Below are positions 48,428 to 57,172 of a DNA stretch of 64,000 bases, piece after piece. The position numbers and the translations under genes were made by a program. The notes beneath the pieces are model-generated. The model saw only the letters and a program-made list of their open reading frames with translations, had not been told where the DNA came from and did no database searches. Source of the DNA: Aquincolibacterium sp041674705 (GTDB taxonomy: Bacteria; Omnitrophota; Omnitrophia; Omnitrophales; Aquincolibacteriaceae). Position 1 is the first letter of the stretch. Every line of letters starts with the position of its first letter. The stretch spans positions 25,021 to 89,020 of the forward strand of contig JBAYVF010000006.1 of NCBI GenBank assembly GCA_041674705.1, given 5' to 3'.

Positions 48428-49309
48428 CTAACTCATTAAAATATTAATCACAATCCCCGCGGTAAGGCTTACGAGAACGAGGAGGCCCATGATGAAAGCG
48501 GTTTCTTTGCGGTCCTTGTTCTCTTGAAAAAGGACCAGTATCCCCAGGCCGCCGCTCGCTGAAAGGCCCGCAATGGCCGAACCGAAGGTGATGGCGCCTT
48601 TCAAATAAACCTCGGTGATCGCGACGGAGGCAGCGCAATTCGGGATAAGCCCGACCAGAGTCGCGATCAAGGGCTGGAAAAAAGTTCCCGAGAAAAAGAC
48701 GCGCTCCAGGCCCGCTTCTCCAAATTTCGCGACCACAAAGCCGATCGCCAGAGAAACCGCAAAAATAAAAAACAGAACCTTCAGGGTGTGCTTAAGCGGA
48801 AAAAGGAAAAAAGTTTTCCAGCGGGGGATCCCCTGGCCGTGTGTGTGGCAATCGCAGGATCGGTACCCTCCCTCGGGAACAATGGGGGCGTGCGGAACAT
48901 GCGGCTCCCCAGAGGAATTTCTTTTAAAGATAAGATCGACCGCGTATCCGGCGATCGTCGCAAGAACCACCTTTGTGAGTAAAAGACTAAGAACCAAGGG
49001 GGCTGCGTTGTGTTGGGCGAGAATCACCGGGATCGCTTCATCCGAAGTTGAAATAAAAACGGCGAGCAGCGTTCCTCGCGAAATACACCGGCGGGTATAA
49101 AGCGTGGCGGCGACCACCGAGAAACCGCATTGAGGTATACAGCCTAAAAGCGCACCCAAAAAAGGCGCCACGCCCATTTTGTGGCTGATCTTTTCTCCGA
49201 GGAAAGATTCCGACTTGTTCTCAAGAAACTCGAGCGCGATATAAATGCCCAAAAGAAGCGGCAGCATCCCCATCGTGTCTTTGAGTGTTTCCATCAAGAT
49301 TTGATTCAT
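48428..49309 (-). CDS. Putative heavy-metal exporter, ArsP_2/DUF2899-like (10 TM)
   Basis: A 293-residue membrane protein with two similar halves. Each half has a conserved core: GALLGCIPQCGFSVVAATLYTRRCISRGTLLAVFISTSDEAIPV in the first and LVGLIPNCAASVAITEVYLKGAITFGSAIAGLSASGGLGILVLF in the second. This matches the putative 10-helix heavy-metal/manganese exporter family. Between the halves is a His/Cys-rich loop (CDCHTHGQG), a likely metal site. It is upstream of mgtA on the same strand, strengthening the metal-homeostasis theme. The transported ion is not known. Confidence 0.8.
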   Translation of the reverse strand: MNQILMETLKDTMGMLPLLLGIYIALEFLENKSESFLGEKISHKMGVAPFLGALLGCIPQCGFSVVAATLYTRRCISRGTLLAVFISTSDEAIPVILAQHNAAPLVLSLLLTKVVLATIAGYAVDLIFKRNSSGEPHVPHAPIVPEGGYRSCDCHTHGQGIPRWKTFFLFPLKHTLKVLFFIFAVSLAIGFVVAKFGEAGLERVFFSGTFFQPLIATLVGLIPNCAASVAITEVYLKGAITFGSAIAGLSASGGLGILVLFQENKDRKETAFIMGLLVLVSLTAGIVINILMS

Positions 49310-49367
49310 GAATGAGGATAGTACTTTGGAATATTGGCAAAATCAACAATCCAGAATTATTTGACTG

Positions 49368-49436
49368 GATGGAGGAGGGCGGACGGAGAATGGTGTTTGG
49401 TTTTGGCGTCGCCCGCCATCCACCATCCGTCTCCCG
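49368..49436. repeat. Palindromic repeat, 'ggatggagg / ccatccaccatcc' family
   Basis: TGGATGGAGGAGGGCGGACGG is answered by GTCGCCCGCCATCCACC and ATCCGTC. It lies in the 263-base divergent gap between the ArsP_2-like gene and the small membrane protein; the other content of the gap is the 93-bp repeat. Confidence 0.6.
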
Positions 49437-49487
49437 TTTTTTAGTCCCGCTTGCGGTTGCCAGTTGATTCTGCCAGAATAGCTCTGT

Positions 49488-49580
49488 TATCCCAACTTTA
49501 AATTTCTTTGCATAAAGGATAGTTGAGATTGCCCCAATTTCTACTTCGTAAAAATTGAAAGGTATTGGGACTATGAAAAA
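49488..49580 (+). repeat. 93-bp repeat, copy 2 (upstream of small membrane protein)
   Basis: Near-identical (about 91 percent) to 41342-41434. It ends in AAAGGTATTGGGACTATG, so the start codon of the following gene is part of the repeat. Confidence 0.85.
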
Positions 49581-49770
49581 TTATGTCTGGAAGTATCTTC
49601 TTCCCGGGATTGCCCTCATAGCATGCGCGTTCTGGGTCGGGACGCTGCCCAACATGGTTTTTTCTTTCCTCGGTTTTCTCTCGTTCTTTTTGGCCGGCGT
49701 AGCCCTTATCATAGAAGGACGGAAACAATGCTTTTCCTGTAAAGGGAAAGGCACGGAGAACGGCGAGTGA
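49573..49770 (+). CDS. Small membrane protein with CxxC tail (unknown)
   Basis: A 65-residue protein not matched to a family. Two hydrophobic helices (YLLPGIALIACAFWVGTLP and MVFSFLGFLSFFLAGVALII) are followed by a short polar tail EGRKQCFSCKGKGTENGE carrying Cys-x2-Cys. The start codon is the last element of the 93-bp repeat, as for the flavin reductase gene, so expression may depend on the repeat. It is followed after 37 bases by another small membrane-anchored protein. Confidence 0.55.
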   Translation: MKNYVWKYLLPGIALIACAFWVGTLPNMVFSFLGFLSFFLAGVALIIEGRKQCFSCKGKGTENGE

Positions 49771-49807
49771 TGAACATCGAACGCCTTGGTTTCGAGGGAT
49801 TCCCGGT

Positions 49808-50341
49808 ATGAACCATCCATCGGGTCAATCTTCGCCGAGGGCTTCCGGCGTTCGAGGGCTCACGATAATTTTACTGGGTCTTTTTTTTGCGGCGGTAGTA
49901 ATCTTTATTTTCCTTTCAAGATCACCGTTGCCGGAAAGGGCCCTTTCAAGAGCGGGACAAGCCGCGGCTGAAAAGCCAATGGGCTCCACACTTTTATCAG
50001 AGGCAAGCGCCCCCGAGATTCTTCAGGAAAAGGATGTCGCTGAAAAATCAGTTTATACTTTAAGTGAAGTGGCCCTTGAGCCGGAGCTTCTTGAAATTCC
50101 GGGCGCAGGAGAAGCGGACCAAAAAAAGTTGGGCTATAATCTCGGCATTGAAGATGTCACTGGCCGGGGGAATGTACGTGCCTCGAATTTAAAGATAGGC
50201 GTTGATTATAAGGTATCTAAAAATTCCTCTGTGGGGATAGAGGCGAGACAGGGAGTCCACGATACGCAAGATGCCGCAGCCTGGGGAGCGTCGGTGGATG
50301 ACGAGACTGCGGCCCGGGCTAAATACAAACTATCGTTCTGA
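49808..50341 (+). CDS. Membrane-anchored protein of unknown function
   Basis: A 177-residue protein. An N-terminal helix (LTIILLGLFFAAVVIFIFL, about residues 18-37) anchors it; the rest is outside or periplasmic. A Glu/Ala/Ser-rich stretch leads to a C-terminal region with alternating polar and hydrophobic residues (NLKIGVDYKVSKNSSVGIEAR, ending AKYKLSF). That region looks like short amphipathic beta strands with a terminal aromatic, reminiscent of outer-membrane beta-hairpins but far too short for a barrel. No family is recognised. Confidence 0.6.
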   Translation: MNHPSGQSSPRASGVRGLTIILLGLFFAAVVIFIFLSRSPLPERALSRAGQAAAEKPMGSTLLSEASAPEILQEKDVAEKSVYTLSEVALEPELLEIPGAGEADQKKLGYNLGIEDVTGRGNVRASNLKIGVDYKVSKNSSVGIEARQGVHDTQDAAAWGASVDDETAARAKYKLSF

Positions 50342-50367
50342 TCCGATCTTTTTAAACGGAGATTTTA

Positions 50368-50760
50368 ATGACCTACTTTAAAGTTGTGAGCATCGTGTTG
50401 GGAGGTTGGATGGTCGCCGGAGGCTTGTGGGCTGTTTTGGGATCGGAAAGCCTGAAGCAACTTGTTGTGAGGCTTTATCCTGAAGCGCGGCCCCGTTGGA
50501 TGAAGCCCGCCGGGGCGCTGGTGCTTGCGCTTGTGTTATGGACCTGGGCGGAGTTCGTGAAGACTGTGAATATGGAGAATTTTGTGGTGACGCTTGTGGT
50601 GAGCCTTGGGCTCGTCAAGATGGTGCCGCTCGTCTTCCTTTATAAGAAGTCCCGGGAGTTCCTGATGGCGCTTACGGCGGAGCCACTCGCGTTCCGTGTC
50701 GTGGTCCTCAGCTCCGCTGCCGTGGGTCTGGCGCTTTTGATGATGGGGCTATTCTTTTAA
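50368..50760 (+). CDS. Small integral membrane protein (unknown)
   Basis: A 130-residue protein with about four hydrophobic segments (VVSIVLGGWMVAGGLWAVLG; ALVLALVLWTWAEF; FVVTLVVSLGLVKMVPLVFLY; FRVVVLSSAAVGLALLMMGLFF). No conserved motif is recognised. GGAGATTTTA precedes the ATG. It ends at a hairpin before the convergent ATP synthase operon. Confidence 0.65.
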   Translation: MTYFKVVSIVLGGWMVAGGLWAVLGSESLKQLVVRLYPEARPRWMKPAGALVLALVLWTWAEFVKTVNMENFVVTLVVSLGLVKMVPLVFLYKKSREFLMALTAEPLAFRVVVLSSAAVGLALLMMGLFF

Positions 50761-50785
50761 TTCTCAGGGCTGCAGGTCTGGGTTC

Positions 50786-50816
50786 CCTGACTTTTTATTT
50801 CTTCAAGGAAGTCAGG
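50786..50816. terminator. Hairpin between convergent genes
   Basis: CCTGACTT (50786-50793) and AAGTCAGG (50809-50816) form an 8-bp stem between the small membrane protein (plus) and atpC (minus). T residues inside the loop make it a modest bidirectional terminator candidate. Confidence 0.45.
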
Positions 50817-50833
50817 ACAACCACGACTTTCCA

Positions 50834-51103
50834 TTATCCGTTTTGATCAATGAAATTCGTGGTGAGAAAGACGGCCTGGTCGTTATTCACTTCGAAAAAT
50901 CCCGGGCCTACCCGGAAAGTCCTTTCGAGTCCGATACTTTCCTTGACCGCCATTTTCCCACCCTTCGAAGACACCAGATACGGCGCATGGTGAGCGAGGA
51001 CGCCGACAAATCCATTTTCTGTCGGAAGGAACGTGTGAAAAACCGTTCCTTCATAGGCGGTGCCTTGCGGCGTGATGATCTTTAATGAATACGATGCGGA
51101 CAT
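50834..51103 (-). CDS. atpC: ATP synthase epsilon subunit (short form)
   Basis: An 89-residue epsilon subunit comprising only the N-terminal beta-sandwich: YSLKIITPQGTAYEGTVFHTFLPTENGFVGVLAHHAPYLVSSKGG. The C-terminal helix-turn-helix (about 45 residues in E. coli), which inhibits ATP hydrolysis by inserting into F1, is missing. ATG 51103 overlaps the atpD stop region (TGAGATG). Last gene of the operon. Confidence 0.92.
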   Translation of the reverse strand: MSASYSLKIITPQGTAYEGTVFHTFLPTENGFVGVLAHHAPYLVSSKGGKMAVKESIGLERTFRVGPGFFEVNNDQAVFLTTNFIDQNG

Positions 51104-51104
51104 C

Positions 51105-52505
51105 TCAGACAACGACCTTTATTTTTTCGTAAGCTTCCAGGACATCTTCAATGCCACCGGCCATGTAAAAACACTGCTCGGGGATATGGTCGAGTTCACC
51201 GGCGAGGATCTGTTTGAAACTGGTGATCGTATCCTTCAGGTGAACGTAACGGCCCTTGCGTCCCGTGAACGCTTCTGCCACGAAGAAGGGCTGCGAAAAA
51301 AAGCGTTCCATCTTGCGGGCGCGCATCACAAGCTCCTTGTCCTCCGGCGAAAGCTCGTTGATCCCCAGGATCGCGATGATGTCCTTCAAATCCTTATAAC
51401 GCTGAAGGACGCGCTGAACTTCGCGGGCAATGTCATAATGTTCCTGTCCCACGATGCGAGGATCCAGCATGCGTGATGTGGAAGCCAATGGATCAACCGC
51501 CGGGAAAATTCCCTGTTCCACAATCGAGCGCGAGAGCACGGTGACACCGTCCAGATGCGAGAACGCGGTGGCCGGTGCAGGATCGGTGAGGTCGTCGGCC
51601 GGAACGTAGATGGCCTGGACGGATGTGATCGAGCCTGATTTTGTCGAGGCGATGCGCTCTTGCAGGGCGGCCATTTCAGTCGCCAGGTTCGGTTGATAAC
51701 CCACCGCGGAGGGCATCCGCCCTAAAAGCGCGGAAACCTCAGAGCCCGCCTGCGTGAAACGAAAAATATTATCGATGAAAAGCAGGACATCCTGATGCGC
51801 CTCGTCACGGAAATATTCCGCCATGGTGAGACCGGAGAGCGCCACGCGGAGGCGCGCACCGGGCGGCTCGTTCATCTGGCCGAAGACCATCGCCGTTTTT
51901 TTGATGACGCCGGATTCCTTGAGCTCGAGCCAGAGGTCGTTTCCTTCGCGCGTACGTTCCCCGACGCCGCAGAAAACCGAAACGCCGCCATGCTCGTTAG
52001 CAATCGAGTGGATCAGTTCCATAACGATCACGGTTTTTCCGACACCCGCGCCTCCGAAAAGGCCGACTTTGCCGCCCTTGGGGTAGGGGGCTAAAAGATC
52101 GATGACCTTGATGCCGGTTTCAAGGGTTGCGGAAACGGGAAGCAATTCTTCGAAAGAGGGAGGCGCGTGGTGGATGCTGTTTTTCTTCGCCGGGTCTTTC
52201 ACGCCGCCTCGTTCATCGATCGGTTCGCCGAGAAGATTAAAGATGCGGCCGAGGGTCTGCTCTCCGACAGGAACAGAGATCGGAGCGCCGGTATCTTTAA
52301 CTTTCATGCCGCGCACAAGGCCATCGGTTGACGCCATGGCGATCGCGCGAACAATGTTGTCGCCGATATGCTGCGCGACCTCCAGGACCAAGGTTCGTCC
52401 CGTCATTTGTACTTCCAGGGCATTAAGCATTTGCGGTAAATGCTCCGCTTCGAATTCAACGTCAACGCTGGGGCCCATCACTTGAATGATTTTACCGGTA
52501 TTCAT
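51105..52505 (-). CDS. atpD: ATP synthase beta subunit
   Basis: A 466-residue catalytic beta subunit. It shows GLFGGAGVGKTVIVMELI (P-loop near residue 150), GERTREGNDLW, the catalytic-glutamate region, LLFIDNIFRFTQAGSEVSALLGRMPSAVGYQP and the DELSEED-like segment near the C-terminus (here NELSPEDK). All landmarks and length are normal. It is preceded by a palindromic repeat in the atpG-atpD gap and by a weak AAGGAG site. Confidence 0.98.
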   Translation of the reverse strand: MNTGKIIQVMGPSVDVEFEAEHLPQMLNALEVQMTGRTLVLEVAQHIGDNIVRAIAMASTDGLVRGMKVKDTGAPISVPVGEQTLGRIFNLLGEPIDERGGVKDPAKKNSIHHAPPSFEELLPVSATLETGIKVIDLLAPYPKGGKVGLFGGAGVGKTVIVMELIHSIANEHGGVSVFCGVGERTREGNDLWLELKESGVIKKTAMVFGQMNEPPGARLRVALSGLTMAEYFRDEAHQDVLLFIDNIFRFTQAGSEVSALLGRMPSAVGYQPNLATEMAALQERIASTKSGSITSVQAIYVPADDLTDPAPATAFSHLDGVTVLSRSIVEQGIFPAVDPLASTSRMLDPRIVGQEHYDIAREVQRVLQRYKDLKDIIAILGINELSPEDKELVMRARKMERFFSQPFFVAEAFTGRKGRYVHLKDTITSFKQILAGELDHIPEQCFYMAGGIEDVLEAYEKIKVVV

Positions 52506-52523
52506 ATCAACTCCTTTTTAGAA

Positions 52524-52596
52524 TGTCGCAAAGTCACAACGTCACCAAGTCACCGCGTCGTCTTTGTGACTTTGTGTCCTGGTGACTTTGTCACGT
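52524..52596. repeat. Palindromic repeat in the ATP synthase operon, 'gtcaccaag / ctttgtgac' family
   Basis: GCAAAGTCACAACGTCACCAAG and TCACCGCG are answered by TTTGTGACTTTGTGTCCTGG and TGACTTTGTCACG. It overlaps the last two codons and stop of atpG. Related to 3193-3265. A hairpin here could tune relative expression of atpG and atpD. Confidence 0.6.
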
Positions 52597-53460
52597 GGTC
52601 TTTAGGGCTTGTGAGCCCGAAACGATTTCAATAAGTTCTTTGGTGATCGCTGCCTGCCGGATCTTATTTCTCAAGAGGACAAGCGTGTCGATCAGTTCTT
52701 TCGCGTTCTCAGTCGCCTGATGCATGGCATTCATGCGCGCCATGTGTTCCGAGATCATGGATTCCATGAAGATCATCCGCATTTTAGCCGCAAAGACGAT
52801 CGGGACGAGCCGTGCGAACAAAGCTTCACGGCTAGGCTCCAGGATGTAAGGACTGGATGTCTCAAGACGTTCGCCCGCGGTTGCTTTCAACGGGAACGGC
52901 AGGAGTTTTTCTGTTGTGACGTGATAAACCGACCGACCCGTGAAATGAGGGTAAATGGCGTAGACTGCGTCGACCTTTTTTTCGGAAAAAAGGTCTTCGA
53001 TCAAAAGACCGATCTCCGTGATCATAAATTCAAAGGGGACCGCGTGAGTGTCTGGGAAGTCCTGGAACCATGTGTGACCGGCCCGCGAAAGAGCGTTCAC
53101 GCCGATTTTTCCGACACCCACAAGAACCTGTGTTTTGGGGTTGGTTTGCAAAAACTTTTTGGCTTCTCCGACAAGAACGTGATTGTAGGAACCGCAAAGA
53201 CCGGTGTCGGAGGTGATCACCAGAAGCGCCGACTTTTTTTCTTCGCGCTTTTCAAGCAAAGGATGTTCGAGCGGCATATCCGCGCTGAGCAACCGATTCA
53301 GGATCCCCTCCAAAGCCTCGGCATAAGGAGTGGCCTGTTCGCGCAGTTTTTGAAAGCGTTTAAGCTTTGACGCGGCCACCATTTCCATGGCGCGTGTGAT
53401 CTTTTGGGTGTTTTCAACACCGCGGATCCTGTTTTTGAGTGCTCGCAGTTGGCCTGACAT
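52591..53460 (-). CDS. atpG: ATP synthase gamma subunit
   Basis: A 289-residue gamma subunit, the central rotor shaft. The N-terminal helix (LRALKNRIRGVENTQKITRAMEMVAASKLKRF) and the C-terminal helix (ARMNAMHQATENAKELIDTLVLLRNKIRQAAITKELIEIVSGSQAL) are typical, with SDTGLCGSYNHVL between. Normal length. The last residues (KTT and stop) lie in a palindromic repeat. Confidence 0.97.
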   Translation of the reverse strand: MSGQLRALKNRIRGVENTQKITRAMEMVAASKLKRFQKLREQATPYAEALEGILNRLLSADMPLEHPLLEKREEKKSALLVITSDTGLCGSYNHVLVGEAKKFLQTNPKTQVLVGVGKIGVNALSRAGHTWFQDFPDTHAVPFEFMITEIGLLIEDLFSEKKVDAVYAIYPHFTGRSVYHVTTEKLLPFPLKATAGERLETSSPYILEPSREALFARLVPIVFAAKMRMIFMESMISEHMARMNAMHQATENAKELIDTLVLLRNKIRQAAITKELIEIVSGSQALKTT

Positions 53461-53496
53461 TTTTCCGATTCTCGGGGGACAGGGGCCGTTCCCCGG

Positions 53497-54999
53497 TTAT
53501 TTAAAAATGCTTTTGAATTTTACGATCGCTCGCTTTAGATTCTCTTTTAACGTGTCGGAAAGGACTTTTTTCTCCGCGATCTCCATGAAGATCTCCGGAT
53601 AATCCTTGTCGATGAAATTCAGAAGCCCTTTTTCAAAATTCCGGACTTGAAAAACAGGAATGTCGTCCAGCAATCCCTCATTTCCAGAGAAAATGCTCAC
53701 GACTTGGCTTTCAAGAGGAAGCGGCTGCAGGTCGGTCTGTTTCAGGATCTCGACCATGCGCTCGCCGCGCGTAAGCTGATCCTTGGTGGCTTTGTCGAGG
53801 TCCGTCGCGAGTTGGGCGAAGGCCTGAAGTTCGCGGTACTGGGCGAGAGCGAGGCGCAGTGTGCCCGCGACTTGTTTCATGGCTTTCGTCTGGGCATTCC
53901 CGCCGACACGTGAAACCGAAAGCCCGACGTTAATAGCGGGGCGCACGCCCGCATAAAAAAGATCCCCCTCCAGATAGATCTGTCCGTCCGTGATCGAGAT
54001 GACGTTTGTCGGGATATAAGCTGAAATGTCTCCCAGTTGGGTTTCAATCACAGGAAGCGCGGTCAGCGAGCCGCCGCCCAGGTCTTCGCGCATTTTGGCC
54101 GCGCGTTCAAGCAGACGCGAATGAAGATAAAACACATCTCCCGGATACGCTTCTCGTCCCGGCGGTCGTTGTAAAAGAAGCGAGATTTCCCGGTAAGCGA
54201 CGGCATGTTTGGAAAGATCGTCATACATCACCAAGGCATGCTTGCCGGTGAACATGGATTCTTCGCCGATCGCGGCGCCGGCATAAGGCGCGAGATATTG
54301 AAGGGGAGCCGGATCGTCGGAAGAAGCCGAGACGATCGTGGTGTATTCCATGGCGCCGTGTTTTTCAAGCGTCTCCGTGAGCGCCACAACGCTCGAGAGT
54401 TTTTGGCCGATCGCGACATAAATGCAATGAACGCCGGTGGTCTTTTGATTAAGGATCGCGTCGATCAGGATGGCGGTCTTACCAGTCTGGCGATCGCCAA
54501 TGATGAGTTCGCGCTGGCCGCGACCGATCGGGATCATAGCGTCAATGGACTTGATACCGGTCTGGAGCGGTTCTTTTACCGGCTGGCGCTGGACGACGGA
54601 CGGGGGCAGGGATTCGATCGGGCGTGTTTTTTTTGCAACGATCGGGCCTTTTCCATCCAGTGGCTCTCCGAGCGGGTTGATGACGCGGCCTTTTAACGCC
54701 TCACCGACAGGGACTTGGGCGATCTTGCCTGTGCGTTTGACCTGATCGCCTTCTTTGATGGTGCGGCCTTCGCCGAGAATCACCACTCCGACATGATGCG
54801 GCTCCAGATTGAGCACGAGACCCGTCGTTCCATCGTGGAATGTGACGAGCTCGCCGGCCATGGCTTCGTCCAGCCCATAAACGCGGGCAATCCCGTCGCC
54901 CACTTGTAGGACATAACCCACGGATTGCATTTCGAGTTTCGTTTCGTATTTCTGGATCTCTTTTTGAATGGCTTGCGTGACTTCTTCGGGTTTAAGCAT
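53497..54999 (-). CDS. atpA: ATP synthase alpha subunit
   Basis: A 500-residue non-catalytic alpha subunit with P-loop GDRQTGKTAILIDAIL (near residue 172), VYGLDEAMAGELVTF, and the family signature PAINVGLSVSRVGGNAQ. Normal length. One-base overlap with the upstream atpH. Confidence 0.98.
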   Translation of the reverse strand: MLKPEEVTQAIQKEIQKYETKLEMQSVGYVLQVGDGIARVYGLDEAMAGELVTFHDGTTGLVLNLEPHHVGVVILGEGRTIKEGDQVKRTGKIAQVPVGEALKGRVINPLGEPLDGKGPIVAKKTRPIESLPPSVVQRQPVKEPLQTGIKSIDAMIPIGRGQRELIIGDRQTGKTAILIDAILNQKTTGVHCIYVAIGQKLSSVVALTETLEKHGAMEYTTIVSASSDDPAPLQYLAPYAGAAIGEESMFTGKHALVMYDDLSKHAVAYREISLLLQRPPGREAYPGDVFYLHSRLLERAAKMREDLGGGSLTALPVIETQLGDISAYIPTNVISITDGQIYLEGDLFYAGVRPAINVGLSVSRVGGNAQTKAMKQVAGTLRLALAQYRELQAFAQLATDLDKATKDQLTRGERMVEILKQTDLQPLPLESQVVSIFSGNEGLLDDIPVFQVRNFEKGLLNFIDKDYPEIFMEIAEKKVLSDTLKENLKRAIVKFKSIFK

Positions 55000-55559
55000 T
55001 ATAAAATTCCCTCTGTTTCCATATTTGCAAAAAGTTTTTGTTGGATCTCATGAAGACGATTTTTGAAACTGCAATCGATCTCTTTACCGTCAAAGCGCAG
55101 GATGAATCCACCCAAGATGCCGCGATCGGTCCGGGGGATGAGGCGGATCTCGGAGCGAAATTTTTTTGTGAGCGCGGTCTTGAATCTCCCCATAGCTTCA
55201 GAAGAAAACGGTACGGCGGAGAGCATCTCGACTTCCTGAACGCCTTGTTTTTTCTCAAAGCGTTCATGAAACATTCTTTCGATGTTCGGCACAAGCGCAA
55301 ATCGTTTTTTGTCGATCAAAACACGGAGAAATCGTTGCAAGAGCCCTGTTTTCCCCCCAGCGAGAGCGCTTAACGCCAGCGCGTATTTTTCCGGGCTTGT
55401 AAGCGTGGGATTGGCCATGAGGAGCAGGATCTTCGGCTGAGCTTCCAGACTCTTGGCAAGCGCATGAAGCCCGGCGTCTATTTCGACGAGACGGCCTTCT
55501 TTTTCTGCAAGCTCAAAAAGGGCGCGGGTATAACGGCCCGCAGCGATCGTGTCGCTCAT
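54999..55559 (-). CDS. atpH: ATP synthase delta subunit
   Basis: A 186-residue delta (OSCP) subunit that joins F1 to the peripheral stalk. It starts with YTRALFELAEKEGRL and has a helical N-domain. The C-domain carries VEMLSAVPFSSEAMGRFKTAL and GILGGFILRFDGKEIDCSFKNRLHEIQ. Overlaps atpF by 4 bases. Confidence 0.95.
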   Translation of the reverse strand: MSDTIAAGRYTRALFELAEKEGRLVEIDAGLHALAKSLEAQPKILLLMANPTLTSPEKYALALSALAGGKTGLLQRFLRVLIDKKRFALVPNIERMFHERFEKKQGVQEVEMLSAVPFSSEAMGRFKTALTKKFRSEIRLIPRTDRGILGGFILRFDGKEIDCSFKNRLHEIQQKLFANMETEGIL

Positions 55560-56056
55560 GGTTTTTTCTCGAGTTCCCCGAGAATTTCGAGGGCTTTTTT
55601 CTCTTGTTCGGCGCCGTCCATCTTTTCCGTCAGGATCTTTTCTGCGACGCGGATCGAAAGACTGGCGATCTCCTGGCGGAGCGTGACCCGCGCTTTCTCG
55701 ATCTCAAGTTCGATATTCGCTTTTGCTTTTTCAAACGAGGTCTGGGACTCCAGCCGCGCCTTTTCTTGGATCTCCCGCGCGAGATGGCGTCCTTCCCGAA
55801 CCGCTTCCTGCATCTTGGCGCGGGCTTCTTCCTCGATCTTCTGGAGATGCGCGAGGTAATCTTTTTGCAATGTCGCAACCTCTCGTTTGGTTTTCTCGAT
55901 TCCGCTCCATTCGCTTTCGAAGCGTTCGCGCCGGGACCGGATGATCGCCAGAAGCGGTTTCCAGGCGAACTTCTTGAGCACAGCGAAAACGATCAAGAAG
56001 GCGACGAGCTGGACCAAGACCTCTGAGAGATGGATGTTTTCTTGAAAGAATTCCAT
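55556..56056 (-). CDS. atpF: ATP synthase b subunit
   Basis: A 166-residue b subunit. One N-terminal membrane helix (VLVQLVAFLIVFAVLKKFAWKPLL) is followed by a long charged coiled-coil helix (rich in Glu, Arg, Lys and Ala) forming the peripheral stalk. Only one b gene is present, so it should be a homodimer. Confidence 0.95.
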   Translation of the reverse strand: MEFFQENIHLSEVLVQLVAFLIVFAVLKKFAWKPLLAIIRSRRERFESEWSGIEKTKREVATLQKDYLAHLQKIEEEARAKMQEAVREGRHLAREIQEKARLESQTSFEKAKANIELEIEKARVTLRQEIASLSIRVAEKILTEKMDGAEQEKKALEILGELEKKP

Positions 56057-56069
56057 AAACGTTTGGGAG

Positions 56070-56300
56070 TTAGATCTTTCCCATCAGTACGAATCCGAAG
56101 ATCAACACATAAAGCGTTAACGCTTCGATCAGCGCGCAACCCGCCATCATGTTGACCAGGATCTTTTGAGAAGCTTCGGGTTGGCGGCCGGTGGCGTCCA
56201 TCGCGGAGGCGACGGCTTTCCCGAGGCCCAGCGCCGATCCAAACGCCGTGATGGCGAGTCCGATCGGAAGTGCGAAACCTAGTGCGACATGTGAATCCAT
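56070..56300 (-). CDS. atpE: ATP synthase c subunit
   Basis: A 76-residue hairpin of two membrane helices with the RQPEA polar loop and the ion-binding Glu59. Compared with Na+-type c subunits, the glutamine of helix 1 is replaced by Leu26 and the residue after the glutamate is Ala, not Ser/Thr, so a proton ring is inferred. The tyrosine five residues after the glutamate is kept. Confidence 0.95.
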   Translation of the reverse strand: MDSHVALGFALPIGLAITAFGSALGLGKAVASAMDATGRQPEASQKILVNMMAGCALIEALTLYVLIFGFVLMGKI

Positions 56301-56311
56301 AGTGATTCTCC

Positions 56312-57172
56312 TTACGTTGAGGGTGAATGAACAGAACCAGATGCTTTTTCGGATGCCGCAACAGGGTCCTCGTCATGATCATGCGGCAGGATCAATGAAA
56401 TATACACGGTTGAGAGCAAAAGGAAAACAAAAGCTTGGATAAAACTGAAGAGGATGACGAGGACATTGGCGAAAAGCTGGAAAAAGAATGGGAGCCAATA
56501 ATACATGACGTTAAGTTCCGCGAATTTATAAAGCAGCTTGTCCTCGCTTGAGACATTGGCGAAAAGACGAAGCGAGAGGCTTAAAGGGACGGCAAAGAAC
56601 TCGATGCTTAAATTGATAACGAGCATGAGGGGCATCAGCACAAGTCCCAGGATCCCAACCGGGTTTCCAGCGAGATGTTTCGCGTAGTTGACGAAGCCAT
56701 GTTCCTTGATGCCAACCCATTGAATATAGACCGTGGTGATGAGCGCCAAGGCGATCGTCGTGCTCCATGTGCCGGTGGGTGATTTCATCAAAGGGATAAG
56801 CCCCAGCCAATTCTGGAGAAGAATATAAATGAAAAGCGTTCCGAGGAAGGGGACATGTTCCATACCCCGGGGTCCGAGGATGCCGGTGACGAATTCGGCG
56901 AGACCTTCCATGACGATCTCCCAGCGGTTTTGAAGACCTTGGGGGATGAAGGCTTTTTTTCGAGCAGCGCGAATGGATTGAAGTGTGATAAAGCCAAGGA
57001 TTAAAAACGAAAAAATGAGATTTTCCCAGGAAAATAAAAAATGAACAAAATGGGATTTTGGGAAAAAATGCTCCAGGACGGTGATCAGGTTCGGAAGTTC
57101 CTCGGCGGCTTTTTCCTGGACCTGGGCCACGGCTTGCACGGCGGTTGTCACATTCTGTTCAGTGATGCTCAT
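56312..57172 (-). CDS. atpB: ATP synthase a subunit
   Basis: A 286-residue a subunit with several membrane helices. Helix landmarks are FVTGILGPRGMEHVPFLGTLFIYILLQNWLGLIP, then ISLPLSLRLFANV-type sequence here seen as FAVPLSLSLRLFANVSSEDK, which carries the essential arginine, and a C-terminal QAFVFLLLSTVYISL. An N-terminal extension of about 45 residues and a polar tail are slightly unusual but within family variation. Overlaps the upstream atpZ-like gene by 4 bases. Confidence 0.96.
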   Translation of the reverse strand: MSITEQNVTTAVQAVAQVQEKAAEELPNLITVLEHFFPKSHFVHFLFSWENLIFSFLILGFITLQSIRAARKKAFIPQGLQNRWEIVMEGLAEFVTGILGPRGMEHVPFLGTLFIYILLQNWLGLIPLMKSPTGTWSTTIALALITTVYIQWVGIKEHGFVNYAKHLAGNPVGILGLVLMPLMLVINLSIEFFAVPLSLSLRLFANVSSEDKLLYKFAELNVMYYWLPFFFQLFANVLVILFSFIQAFVFLLLSTVYISLILPHDHDEDPVAASEKASGSVHSPST

